28,445 bases of DNA from JBLHHI01 sp047614125. GTDB taxonomy: Bacteria > Bacteroidota > Bacteroidia > NS11-12g > UBA9320. Made by a program: the position numbers and the translations under genes. The notes under the pieces were generated by a model, which did not search any database, had not been told where the DNA came from, and worked only from the letters and a program-made list of their open reading frames with translations. The stretch spans positions 1-28,445 of the forward strand of contig JBLHHI010000034.1 in the NCBI GenBank assembly GCA_047614125.1, given 5' to 3'. Every line of letters starts with the position of its first letter. Position 1 is the first letter of the stretch. Below, in pieces: positions 1-8,924 of this stretch.

Positions 1-3000
1 TACAACATCTACAAAAGTTGTATCAGTGGGTCCATCACTATAGCCAATGGTTACAAAGCTTTCATCTTCTTCTTTTCGCTGAATTTCGTATTGTTCAACA
101 CCTTCATTCCATCCTTGATACCTAGACCAAGTTAACACCGGACGATTAAATTTACCGGTATCGGCTTGAAGAAGAATGGTCTTACCAATGTTTGAATACG
201 GACTTACATCATCGCAAACATCAACCGCCTTCATTCTATAAACGTAAGATGCGTCATCTACAAACACATTTTTATCCTCTAAGTCTAAATCATTGGCCGG
301 GTGTTGGGCAGAAAGTATAGAGTAATTCAATCCATCCAACGACTTTTCAATGATGTAATGATCTATGGGCATGGCAGCTTGTTTTGTTTCATCCCACTCC
401 AGCAGAACATATTTGTCGCTTTCGACCGTAGCTCGAACTAAGTTATTGGGTGGAAGGGTATTGACGAAAATTGGGGTCGCCGCGCATGTATCGCTCCAAG
501 AAAGCTGCCTGTTGCCGTTTCGTTCTTTTCCTTCTATTCGATAAAAGTGTTTTGTGTTGCAAACAACCTTCCGATCGGCGTATTGTACGCTCGTTCCAGG
601 AACTGAATCCAACAAAGAGTATACTCCGGGATTATTTAATTTTTCGCGATAGATGTAGTACTTTTCAATGCCATACCATCCATCGTATGCATTCCACGAA
701 ACTACACAAACGTTGGTATCGCCTCTGGCTTCTGCCTCAATGGTGCAATGTGAGCTGGAACCTAAGTTGGTGCTTCGCATGCCACATGTATTCTCAACCA
801 CTACTTCGGTGCAATATACCTGATGCAATGCATCAATGCCCGAATGAAGAAAGCGGGTTTCAGCACGATCCGATAGCATTCCAACCTCAATGCCATCCCG
901 GTAAATGATGTATTTCTTAAAATCAAGAATGGAAGATGGTTTGAAATCTTGCACAAAACTCTCGTCGTTTTCAACACTAACACGAAGCATTTGCGCTGGT
1001 ACAGGAGGGAGCGTATCGCCTATTATCAGCTTGCTGCTCGAACGGAGCACATGTGTGCAACCCAAAGCATCTCGCACTGTGAGCTCTACATCAATAGGAC
1101 CTACAATGTTGAAATTCCAAGATTGATTGCGTCCGTATGACGTATCTTGTTGATTAACAACCCACTGCCAAAATACCAGCGTTGTATCCGCGGACGACAA
1201 ATCGGTTATGGCAAAGTCTTGGCCCAGACAGGCATCACCGTCTTGAACCGTAAAGTCTGCTTCAATGTTGCGTATCTTAACGTATATCAAGGTATCGTGC
1301 GAACATTCTAGTACGCTCTCTACATGAAGCTTAACAGCATACATTCCGGATTTTGCAAAGATGTGTTCTGGGGCCAGTTCGCTGCTCGTTGCTCCATCAC
1401 CAAAATTCCATAGAACCGTTGTTATATCAGAGCTTGGGAAGCTCAGATTGGTAAATTGTGCGGGAGCGCCCGGGCAGGCATCCGAAACCGAAAAGTTGGC
1501 TGTAGGTATGGGCCTCACGTAAATGGTGTCGATGGGTGGATGCGTATAAGTGCAACCAAAGGTGTCTTCCAAAGTAAGAAGTGGAATGAATCGTCCAGTA
1601 TCGGTATATACATGTTTGAGCGTGAGTTGATTATGAATCACATATCCATCACCTAAATCCCATTTAAAACTCGAACAACGGGTTGTATCGGCAACAAAGG
1701 TCACTTCATGTGGAACGCAACCCCGGTTGGGGGTAAAAGTATACGAACCTTCAGGTCCGTTCACCAATACAAAACCCGGATATAAAACAGAGTCCACACA
1801 TCCCCATTCATCCATCACCTTAAGTTTAATATCGAATGACCCAGCAACCAGATAAAGTTTGCTTGGATACCGTTCCCTAGATCCAGTACCATCTCCAAAG
1901 TTCCACTCCCAGCTCACAATGTCTCGTGCCACATTTAATGTGGAACGATCCTCAAAATTAACGTACAATGGCGGACAATCTCGCACCAAGCTGTCGGCAT
2001 TAAATTTAGCACGAAGTATTTCTTTCTCAATATCGATGGTATCCTCTACCACCGTAACACATCCTATTTCATCGGTTACTATGAGCTTGATTGGATAAAC
2101 TCCTGGTTTAGAAAAGGTGTGCGGAACGGCCTTTAGAGTGGAAGTAACACCTCCATCGTTTAGTTCCCAGAAATACGTAAAATCCGATTCATCAACGCCC
2201 AAGGCAAACTCCGGTTTTAATATAAATTTCCGGCCTTCGCACGACTTGAATCTCGACTTTTTGATGGTTGCACCTTTAGCACCCAGAACTTCAAAGCTGA
2301 ATTCCATCATGCCCTTGCACCCATTGGTATCAAACCCTACGAGTTGAATATTCCAGTTGCCGTCGTTCGGTCCGGGTTTGTAAAAGGTATGGGAAACCGT
2401 TCCAGCCGAGGTAATGGGAATTGTTGTTTCGCCGATGTGCCAGTAGATGTCTTTGTAGTTGGATGGCGATGAGGTTGTGGTTAATTCCGCATCAACGGGT
2501 CCGCACTTCAAGGGCCCACTAACTGAACCATCTACCGTTGGACCTGTGATGATTATTTCTTTGCTGGAAGTTCGAATGCACCCACCATCCGCATCCCCAA
2601 TTCTAAGCGAAATCGTATACGTTCCGGGATTTTCAATAACATCCGTTTCCTTCTTTTTATTGGACGTGCTCGAATCGTAGGTCCACAAATAACTGTAGTT
2701 ATTCGACGTGGCATTTGCTGCCATTGTAATTTGTGCGGGAGCACATAAGGCACCAGAGATTACAAAATCTGGATCAATAAAAACCGGGCCAATTTCAAAC
2801 TCCTCACTGGCCACACAACCCGATGCATTGTTTATCCCAATCAACACCGCAGTTCGAAAGGTATCTCGATTTCCTTTTATTTCTGTGGCATAAACGGTGT
2901 ACTTCCCATTAATAATCCAATACAGTTGGTCGGCTCCTTCAGCCCAACTCTCTAAGTAAACCAATTGGTCGAAACAGCTGTCTGTAACTTGAATTATTTT

Positions 3001-4872
3001 AACCTTAGGTAAGTGTTTAAATACTTGTTTTTTATGAATAAAAGTATCTTTACAACCGTTGTAAAAAGTAACAAGAGATACATCGTACCATCCAGTATCA
3101 AGCGCACTCCCTTCTAATCGGCCGTTTGAAAAACTATCAAAGTAGGTCATTGTAGATCCTGGGCCTGTTTTAGAATGATACCAACGCACGCTGTCTAAGT
3201 TGCCAGCGCTGTCTTGAGTGGTATTGGTAAACAAGGTAGATTCATTTGGACAAAGTGAGTCTACCTTAGAAATGAACGACGGTGGAATTTTGTCACCAAC
3301 TTCAACTTTTAATGTGTAGCTGCCCGTGCATCCAGACTTTGTTTTTACGGTTAAGGTCACCTCGTATTTACCAACTTCCATATACGTATGTTCAACGGTG
3401 CGTTTGCTTGAATCCTTAATGATTTCATTACTCCCATCCCCAAATACCCAGGTTTGACTAACCACTTCTTCACCGCCAACATCCGAAATATTTGTAAAGG
3501 TGGTTTCAAGTGGCTTACAACCATTTTGAGGGCTAATGGCCTCAATTTTTAATGGTTGGATGCGAATAAAGTGCGAATCGATTTTAGTTACACATCCATG
3601 GATGTTTTCAACCATTAACTGAACCTTGTAATCCCCAAAGCTCGTAAAGGTGTTATACGCTTGCTGATACTGAGATATGGTGTCTCCATTGGCAAGCCAA
3701 ACCCATTTAACCGCTCCGGTTCCAGCATCATTAAACCGAGCGAAAAAGGGTACCGAGCAAGCCGAAGTATCGGTAGAAGAAATGATGGGTTGTGCTCCTA
3801 CACGAACGGTTATGGCGTCAGCCTTTGTTATGCTGTTGGTGCATTTACTGCCTTTTGACACGGTAAGCTTAATGGTATACGTTCCTTCTTTATTGAAGGT
3901 AAAGGTTGGGTTTTTTTGTTGCGATTGTTCACCATTTCCGAAATCCCAATGATAGGTTAATCCGGAAATGTCGGGATCCGTTTTATTCTTAAAGCTCACA
4001 AACATAGGTGTGCAGCCGTTGCGTTTGGAAATTTCAAAGTCGGCCGTAATGTTTCCCAGCGTTATAAAGTTCGAAAATGTTTTAGTGCCTCTGCACCCAT
4101 TGGCTTTGGTAACGGTGAGCGTAACAGTGTATTTATTGTTCTTTGTATACGTGTGATTTGGGTGTTCATCGGATGAAGTTGTCCCATCTCCAAAGTCCCA
4201 AAGATAAGTATCGGACGAGTTGGTGTATTTGGATTTATTGCTAAAGTTCACCTTCATCGGCGATGTGCAGTTGTAGGTTTGATCGGCTTCAATGTTAACC
4301 TCGGGTGTGGTTAAAACTTCTATGTAATTATCGATTCGCTTTTCGCTCTTACATTTGTTTTCATCGTAAATAAGCAAGGATACGGAATACACGCCTGCGT
4401 AAAAATAGGTATGAAGTCCATTCAATTTGTCTTGTGTATTGCCATCTCCAAAATCCCAGGTAGAAAACAAAACGTTACCGCTGCCTTTTTTGCTATTATT
4501 TGTGAACGTAACTGTGAGCGGATTGCAGCCCGACGTTTTATTTGCAACAAAATCTGCTTTGGGAACTTCAAATACTTCGATGTAGTTCGTTTTGGTAATT
4601 GAATTTGATTTACCAGCAGCATCTCGAACGGTCAGCGAAACCTCATATTTTCCAGGTTGATAAAAAATAGCGGAAGGATTTTGAAGCGTAGAGGTATTTC
4701 CATTGCCAAAAGTCCAAAAATACGTAGCTACATTTCCAGTCGAAGCATCATTAAATTTAACGGTTACGGGCGTGCACCCACTGGTTGTATCGGCAGCAAA
4801 ATCAGCCTGTACCTGTCCAAAAGAAACAAAGCAAAGTAGAAGGTGAAATATGGTTATTAGCGTTTTAGGTAT
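1..4872 (-). CDS. Giant secreted PKD/FN3 repeat surface protein (3' end outside window)
   Basis: One uninterrupted reading frame of about 1,620 codons runs from here past the window edge. It opens with a Sec signal peptide (KTLITIFHLLLCFVSFGQ, cut near Gln/Val). About 15 PKD-like repeats of 80-95 residues follow, with cores such as WDFGDG, WTFGNG and WNFGDG ahead of an HxY or HxF strand. Most repeats carry one Cys near the start (SGCxP type) and another near the end (GC), which suggests a disulphide per domain. From about 1010 down to 1 the chain changes to FN3-like modules containing YIIYRDG, YYIYREK and YEIQRKE. Repeat proteins like this in Bacteroidota are usually type IX secreted adhesins or gliding-associated proteins, but the C-terminal sorting domain would lie outside the window. 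Upstream of the signal peptide there is no in-frame ATG, GTG or TTG back to the stop at 4903-4905. The start given here is an ATA at 4870-4872 and is tentative. It follows the PASTA gene by 57 bp on the same strand. Confidence 0.85.
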   Translation of the reverse strand, partial: MPKTLITIFHLLLCFVSFGQVQADFAADTTSGCTPVTVKFNDASTGNVATYFWTFGNGNTSTLQNPSAIFYQPGKYEVSLTVRDAAGKSNSITKTNYIEVFEVPKADFVANKTSGCNPLTVTFTNNSKKGSGNVLFSTWDFGDGNTQDKLNGLHTYFYAGVYSVSLLIYDENKCKSEKRIDNYIEVLTTPEVNIEADQTYNCTSPMKVNFSNKSKYTNSSDTYLWDFGDGTTSSDEHPNHTYTKNNKYTVTLTVTKANGCRGTKTFSNFITLGNITADFEISKRNGCTPMFVSFKNKTDPDISGLTYHWDFGNGEQSQQKNPTFTFNKEGTYTIKLTVSKGSKCTNSITKADAITVRVGAQPIISSTDTSACSVPFFARFNDAGTGAVKWVWLANGDTISQYQQAYNTFTSFGDYKVQLMVENIHGCVTKIDSHFIRIQPLKIEAISPQNGCKPLETTFTNISDVGGEEVVSQTWVFGDGSNEIIKDSSKRTVEHTYMEVGKYEVTLTVKTKSGCTGSYTLKVEVGDKIPPSFISKVDSLCPNESTLFTNTTQDSAGNLDSVRWYHSKTGPGSTMTYFDSFSNGRLEGSALDTGWYDVSLVTFYNGCKDTFIHKKQVFKHLPKVKIIQVTDSCFDQLVYLESWAEGADQLYWIINGKYTVYATEIKGNRDTFRTAVLIGINNASGCVASEEFEIGPVFIDPDFVISGALCAPAQITMAANATSNNYSYLWTYDSSTSNKKKETDVIENPGTYTISLRIGDADGGCIRTSSKEIIITGPTVDGSVSGPLKCGPVDAELTTTSSPSNYKDIYWHIGETTIPITSAGTVSHTFYKPGPNDGNWNIQLVGFDTNGCKGMMEFSFEVLGAKGATIKKSRFKSCEGRKFILKPEFALGVDESDFTYFWELNDGGVTSTLKAVPHTFSKPGVYPIKLIVTDEIGCVTVVEDTIDIEKEILRAKFNADSLVRDCPPLYVNFEDRSTLNVARDIVSWEWNFGDGTGSRERYPSKLYLVAGSFDIKLKVMDEWGCVDSVLYPGFVLVNGPEGSYTFTPNRGCVPHEVTFVADTTRCSSFKWDLGDGYVIHNQLTLKHVYTDTGRFIPLLTLEDTFGCTYTHPPIDTIYVRPIPTANFSVSDACPGAPAQFTNLSFPSSDITTVLWNFGDGATSSELAPEHIFAKSGMYAVKLHVESVLECSHDTLIYVKIRNIEADFTVQDGDACLGQDFAITDLSSADTTLVFWQWVVNQQDTSYGRNQSWNFNIVGPIDVELTVRDALGCTHVLRSSSKLIIGDTLPPVPAQMLRVSVENDESFVQDFKPSSILDFKKYIIYRDGIEVGMLSDRAETRFLHSGIDALHQVYCTEVVVENTCGMRSTNLGSSSHCTIEAEARGDTNVCVVSWNAYDGWYGIEKYYIYREKLNNPGVYSLLDSVPGTSVQYADRKVVCNTKHFYRIEGKERNGNRQLSWSDTCAATPIFVNTLPPNNLVRATVESDKYVLLEWDETKQAAMPIDHYIIEKSLDGLNYSILSAQHPANDLDLEDKNVFVDDASYVYRMKAVDVCDDVSPYSNIGKTILLQADTGKFNRPVLTWSRYQGWNEGVEQYEIQRKEEDESFVTIGYSDGPTDTTFVDVV

Positions 4873-4929
4873 TGGCTGGGTAAAGGTAAGACAATTCTGA
4901 TTTACAAAAGGTTGCCTGGAACAAGAAAT

Positions 4930-5517
4930 TTAATCCACCAGCAAGTCATCTTCCACAAAAACATCGGTCTCTATCATCGAACCCACTACCAAATCTATTT
5001 TGGTTCCACGCTTTACTCTTGTTTTTGGAGGCATTTCGGTTGAATCGCCGGCAAGTCGCATGCCGAGTACGGGTTCACTATTGGGGTCTTTAATTTCTTT
5101 GATTGGTTTCTTTATTTTCTTTCCAACTATTAAGCCTCTGTTTTCCAACCTTCTAACCGCAATTGCATAGGATGACTTACCGGCCAAATCTGGAACTTCA
5201 ACCTCAGGAATAACATTGGTGTTGAGGACTAAATATATTTTACGACCTTTTTTAACCTCCGATTCTGCATCTGGAGTTTGGTCAACAATAGCCAGCAAGG
5301 GATATCCTTCTCGAAATACGGTATCGGTAATCTCATACTCATACCCTTGGTCCTCCAAAATCCGCAATGCCTTTTCCATGTTTAAGCCTTCAATCACGGG
5401 TACCTTCACCAAAGCGTCATCGTGGCCTGTGTAATATCTTATAAACCAAAGTGTTAGGCCTATAATAACGGCTGTTGTTGCGAGGATGATGCCTAAGGTT
5501 ATGAATGTTTTTTTCAT
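4930..5517 (-). CDS. Membrane-anchored PASTA-domain protein
   Basis: A 195-residue protein with one N-terminal membrane helix (about residues 5-28) and two extracytoplasmic PASTA modules. The first spans about 36-101 (VPVIEGLNMEKALRIL, then QTPDAESEVKKG). The second spans about 103-178 (VPDLAGKSSYAIAVRRL, then PPKTRVKRGT). PASTA domains bind uncrosslinked peptidoglycan or muropeptides, usually on serine/threonine kinases or PBPs. Here there is no kinase or transpeptidase domain, so this is a stand-alone sensor or scaffold. It starts 14 bp after the stop of the D-Ala-D-Ala ligase gene on the same strand, so the two are almost certainly co-transcribed. A ligase-PASTA pairing is familiar in Bacteroidota and points to peptidoglycan precursor synthesis or its monitoring. 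The short acidic C-terminus (FVEDDLLVD) follows the last module. Confidence 0.88.
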   Translation of the reverse strand: MKKTFITLGIILATTAVIIGLTLWFIRYYTGHDDALVKVPVIEGLNMEKALRILEDQGYEYEITDTVFREGYPLLAIVDQTPDAESEVKKGRKIYLVLNTNVIPEVEVPDLAGKSSYAIAVRRLENRGLIVGKKIKKPIKEIKDPNSEPVLGMRLAGDSTEMPPKTRVKRGTKIDLVVGSMIETDVFVEDDLLVD

Positions 5518-5531
5518 GCTTTCGATGCGAT

Positions 5532-8213
5532 TTAATGCAATTTCATTGACTCCCTATCGCGGCCAAAGGTCAATATTTTATCAATGAAATCAAAAGGTTT
5601 GTATGCATTGATTGCTGCTTGATGATAGATACAGGTGGCCGGCGTCATTCCGGGTAGCGAATTTATTTCGATGATGATTACTTCAATGTTTTCTGCATCA
5701 AAAATTCGAACAAAGGCATCAATTCTACAATATCCTTCCACATTTAAGGTTCGAGCAACACCTTGAAAAACTTCTCGAACTTTTGCTGAGATTGAGGCGT
5801 TGGTTTTGGGATTTGGATCAAATCTTGCTGGCGTAATATTCTGACCCTCACCGGCTAAGAATTTTTCAGCCAAGGTGAGTACTTCGCCTTCAGCTAAGGC
5901 TTCGGAAGGCTCAAATATTTCATAAACCAATTGATCACCTTCATATCTCGTGAGCATACCACCCGTTATTTCTATGAAGTGTTTCGCATTACGTTGATCG
6001 ATGAATTTCTCCAATAAAAAATAGTCTTTTGCCGGAAATTCTTCTGATGCCTCTAGGCCCAGCTTGGCTGCCAATAACACACCTATGCGTGGTTCTGCTC
6101 GGAAGGTGGTTTGGGCATATGCTTCCAAAACCGCCTTCGATTTAATTTTCTTTACCGCACTGCTGCAGCCTTCATCAGCTGGTTTGGCAATGAAGGGATA
6201 GCCCATGCTTTCGACTTCGCTCCAAAATTTATCCGGGTTTTGCTCAAAAAGTTGTCGGGTAACTAACACACCATCTGCCACTTTAAATCCGGCTAACCGA
6301 AGAATAGAATTCGTCTCAAACTTGTTTATCGTAGTTGCTGAACTCTGAACACCCGAGCCATTGTATGGCAAGCCAATGGCTTCCAGTTTCTTCTGGATCT
6401 CTCCATCCTCTCCTGGGCGGCCGTGTAAGGCAATAAAAACTTCGTCGCATAATTTTGCTAACCCCTCATAATCAACCAGTTGCGGAATTAATCGAATGGT
6501 TTTTGACCCGTAGGTTGAAGCTATGGTGGAGCATTCTTCTATGATTGCATCAATGATGGGATGTCGATGGTAGTCTTCTACCTTTTGCTTGATGTCGTCT
6601 GCATTGTCTTTCAACATCATATTAATGGGTAATAAGTACAACTGGTGTGCTTCTTGCCCTCCGGTTAGAAAGACTGGAAATGGTGCGTACTTACCCGAAC
6701 TGGCGAGCTTTTCATAAATATTTCGTCCACTTTCAACCGAAATATGGCGCTCCGTAGAGTATCCACCCATAATAACAGCAACGCGAATTTTGTCCCCCTC
6801 GTTGTTTCTCGATTCTTTGATGGACGTTTCCAAACGAGACAATAATTTTTTACTGGTTACTAAAGAGGGAACGGTTCTAATTCGCTCTTGTATGGACGTA
6901 TGAATAAGGTAGGTTAAAAACTGGCTTGGATTTAACCCAATTTCAGCGGCTTGATGGAAGAAAAATGAAGACGGCATCATGCCGGAAGTGGTATTTGGAT
7001 CGTTTAAAAATATTTGGCCTTCATTCGTATAAAAGCCATCGATTCGAGCGTAGACGTTAAAATTAAAATGAGCAAAAAGTTCGGTGCATTTGGTCCGAAT
7101 CCTTTGAATTTCTTTGGTTGGCAAATCTATGGGAGTAACCTTTCTGGATAAACCTGGTAAATATTTAGACTTGTAATCAAAAAGTGTTTGCATCTTAACA
7201 ATTTCGGTAGGCGGAAGTGCGCGTGGACTTCCATCCTCATCCAAAATAACGATGCAGCTAAATTCTCTTCCTTCAATGCAAGATTCAACCACCACGTCAA
7301 CCTCCCCTCGAATTGCCTCTAATTGCAGAAGATCGGTATTTGTAAACTGTTCATTAATAAGGGTTAACGCTTGTTCTGGATGATTGCAGATTACTTCATT
7401 AACGAAGAGTGGAAAACCTAGGCTGCTCCGAATATCCGAAAGTTCCCGAATCCACTCTACTTGATTTACTTCCAACCATTGCTTCTTTGTGAGTGTTAAT
7501 CTAAAGAAGCTCTTATCTACTGCTTTAAAAAATTCGGCTTTATTTTCCTTTTCTAAAATGGAAATACCAATGGATGAACCTTGATTGGCTGATTTAACCA
7601 CTAATGGATATCCAACCAATGCGCAAACATCGGCATACAGTTTTTCGGGATCTTGTTTCCAATGATTGTAACTAAACTCGAGATAGTTAGGGTTGTCAAA
7701 ACCCGCGCGCAACATCCATTTTTTTTGTACGGCCTTATTCATTCCAACGGCCGATGGCAGGATGCCTGAACCAGAATACGGTACATTGTAGAACTCGAGC
7801 AAACCCTGAATATTGCCATCCTCTCCCTTTTCTCCATGCAAGGCTAAAAAGGCGAAGTCAATGTGATTTTTAAGCTCATCGGGATGTATTACTTGGCCAA
7901 TTTCATTGCCCATTTTAACACGCTCTTGATGGCTAAGCTTAAGGCTTTCGGAATAAACCTGAAAGTGGTTTGGGCTTTCGGGAAGAAAGGTAACGGGCGG
8001 ATAAAAATCTCGAATGGTACCCCGATATACAAATGACCAATGTAAAATGATCATTTGACCTTCCTCATCTATGAAGATTGGAACGGCATCGAAAATGGTC
8101 TTGTCCAGATTATCGTACACGGTTCTGCCTCCGGCAAATGAAACTTCTCGCTCTCGAGAACTCCCACCAAAAAATATGCCCACTCTAAGGCGAAAATTAT
8201 CTTGTTTACTCAC
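5532..8213 (-). CDS. ddl: Tandem (double-module) D-alanine--D-alanine ligase
   Basis: Ddl joins two D-Ala molecules using ATP in the cytoplasm to supply the peptidoglycan stem terminus. Normal Ddl has about 300-370 residues; this protein has 893 and contains two full Ddl-like modules. Module 1 (about 8-440): GGSSREREVS, LHGEKGEDGNIQG, PYSGSGILPSA, QGSSIG, DYKSKYLPG, ARIDGF. Module 2 (about 475-885): GGYSTERHIS, LHGRPGEDGEIQ, PYNGSGVQSSA, EGCSSAV, AEKFLAGEG, RIDAF, EINSLPGMT. Departures differ between halves. Module 1 has NDPNTTSG (residues 404-411) where the family has E-x-N-T-x-P-G, so the metal-binding Glu is Asp405. Module 2 keeps Glu849 and Asn851 but has GCSSA for GSSVG and Phe785 at the place of the omega-loop Tyr (E. 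coli DdlB Tyr216). Module 1 also has extra residues around 225-300. The start is GTG at 8213; an in-frame stop lies shortly upstream. It is the first gene of a ligase-PASTA operon. Confidence 0.93.
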   Translation of the reverse strand: MSKQDNFRLRVGIFFGGSSREREVSFAGGRTVYDNLDKTIFDAVPIFIDEEGQMIILHWSFVYRGTIRDFYPPVTFLPESPNHFQVYSESLKLSHQERVKMGNEIGQVIHPDELKNHIDFAFLALHGEKGEDGNIQGLLEFYNVPYSGSGILPSAVGMNKAVQKKWMLRAGFDNPNYLEFSYNHWKQDPEKLYADVCALVGYPLVVKSANQGSSIGISILEKENKAEFFKAVDKSFFRLTLTKKQWLEVNQVEWIRELSDIRSSLGFPLFVNEVICNHPEQALTLINEQFTNTDLLQLEAIRGEVDVVVESCIEGREFSCIVILDEDGSPRALPPTEIVKMQTLFDYKSKYLPGLSRKVTPIDLPTKEIQRIRTKCTELFAHFNFNVYARIDGFYTNEGQIFLNDPNTTSGMMPSSFFFHQAAEIGLNPSQFLTYLIHTSIQERIRTVPSLVTSKKLLSRLETSIKESRNNEGDKIRVAVIMGGYSTERHISVESGRNIYEKLASSGKYAPFPVFLTGGQEAHQLYLLPINMMLKDNADDIKQKVEDYHRHPIIDAIIEECSTIASTYGSKTIRLIPQLVDYEGLAKLCDEVFIALHGRPGEDGEIQKKLEAIGLPYNGSGVQSSATTINKFETNSILRLAGFKVADGVLVTRQLFEQNPDKFWSEVESMGYPFIAKPADEGCSSAVKKIKSKAVLEAYAQTTFRAEPRIGVLLAAKLGLEASEEFPAKDYFLLEKFIDQRNAKHFIEITGGMLTRYEGDQLVYEIFEPSEALAEGEVLTLAEKFLAGEGQNITPARFDPNPKTNASISAKVREVFQGVARTLNVEGYCRIDAFVRIFDAENIEVIIIEINSLPGMTPATCIYHQAAINAYKPFDFIDKILTFGRDRESMKLH

Positions 8214-8262
8214 GAAGTAATTAAACGTTTAAATACTGATTTTCAATATGTTGCGAATTATT

Positions 8263-8270
8263 CAAAGCTA
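8263..8270 (-). promoter_or_regulatory. Candidate -7 promoter box for the ligase/PASTA operon
   Basis: On the minus strand this reads TAGCTTTG, an exact match to the Bacteroidota sigma-A -7 consensus TAnnTTTG, about 50 nt before the GTG start of the ligase. The -33 side is weak: a TTTA lies 18 nt upstream. No equally good box was seen for the divergent TlpA-like gene. Confidence 0.4.
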
Positions 8271-8355
8271 CGTTCTTCTTTCTGAACCTAAATTCTTATT
8301 CTTGCTTAAATATTGCTGGAACAATAATTGACCTGAATTCCATAAAAAACAAATA

Positions 8356-8886
8356 ATGAAGAACATAGTTATTACCACCCTTTTTCTTTTTGCATCAATC
8401 GCCTTGTTTGCAAACGACACCGACACAACTAAATCTGCTCAACCTTTGCCAAGCGTAACTGTTAAAAACATCAATGGTCAAAACGTTGATATAAGCAGCT
8501 ATGGCACAAACGGAAAAATCACCGTCATTTCATTTTGGGCCACCTGGTGTAAGCCCTGTGTTAAAGAACTGAGAAATATAAATGAATTATTAGAAGATTG
8601 GGAAGATAATTACAACGTAGAGTTGGTTGCTATTTCAATGGATGATGCTCAAAACACAAATAAGGTTAAGCCCTTTGCTAACGGACAAGGTTGGACTTTC
8701 GACATCTTACTCGACCCAAACGGAGAAGTTCAACGAGCTTTAAATGTTACTAATCCACCTTTTACACTATTGATTGACCAAGACGGCAACATTGTATACA
8801 CACACACGGGTTATTTGGAAGGAGACGAACTTGATTTGGAAGAGCACATCATTGAGTTGCACAACAAATCATTAGAAAAGAAATAA
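8356..8886 (+). CDS. TlpA-like periplasmic thioredoxin
   Basis: A 176-residue protein with an N-terminal signal peptide (KNIVITTLFLFASIALFA, cut near residue 19) and a thioredoxin fold of the TlpA/ResA kind. The active site is WATWCKPC, with Cys65 and Cys68. The expected beta strand ISMDD follows, then the NPPFTLLID segment with the likely cis-proline at Pro135, and a conserved GYLEG near the end. Proteins of this family reduce disulphides in the periplasm, for example in cytochrome c maturation or substrate thiol protection. The target cannot be read from the neighbours. The gene stands alone: it diverges from the ligase operon and converges on uvrA with 38 bp between the stop codons and no clear hairpin there. 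An ATG start with a good signal peptide makes the start secure. Confidence 0.88.
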   Translation: MKNIVITTLFLFASIALFANDTDTTKSAQPLPSVTVKNINGQNVDISSYGTNGKITVISFWATWCKPCVKELRNINELLEDWEDNYNVELVAISMDDAQNTNKVKPFANGQGWTFDILLDPNGEVQRALNVTNPPFTLLIDQDGNIVYTHTGYLEGDELDLEEHIIELHNKSLEKK

Positions 8887-8924
8887 GATATTACCCTCGC
8901 TCATAAGGCTTGGGAATCAACAAT

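Noticed and set aside
471..908. Plus-strand frames across 1-4900, the longest 145 codons
   Set aside because: They lie antisense to one continuous minus-strand PKD/FN3 frame with clear repeat motifs; their products are low-quality with no domains.
1..4872. Possible frameshift in the PKD gene
   Set aside because: Frame was checked near both ends and at several internal points and stayed the same, with no stop found; only the start codon is abnormal.
8887..8924. Terminator between the TlpA-like gene and uvrA
   Set aside because: No stable stem with a T-run was found in the 38-bp gap.
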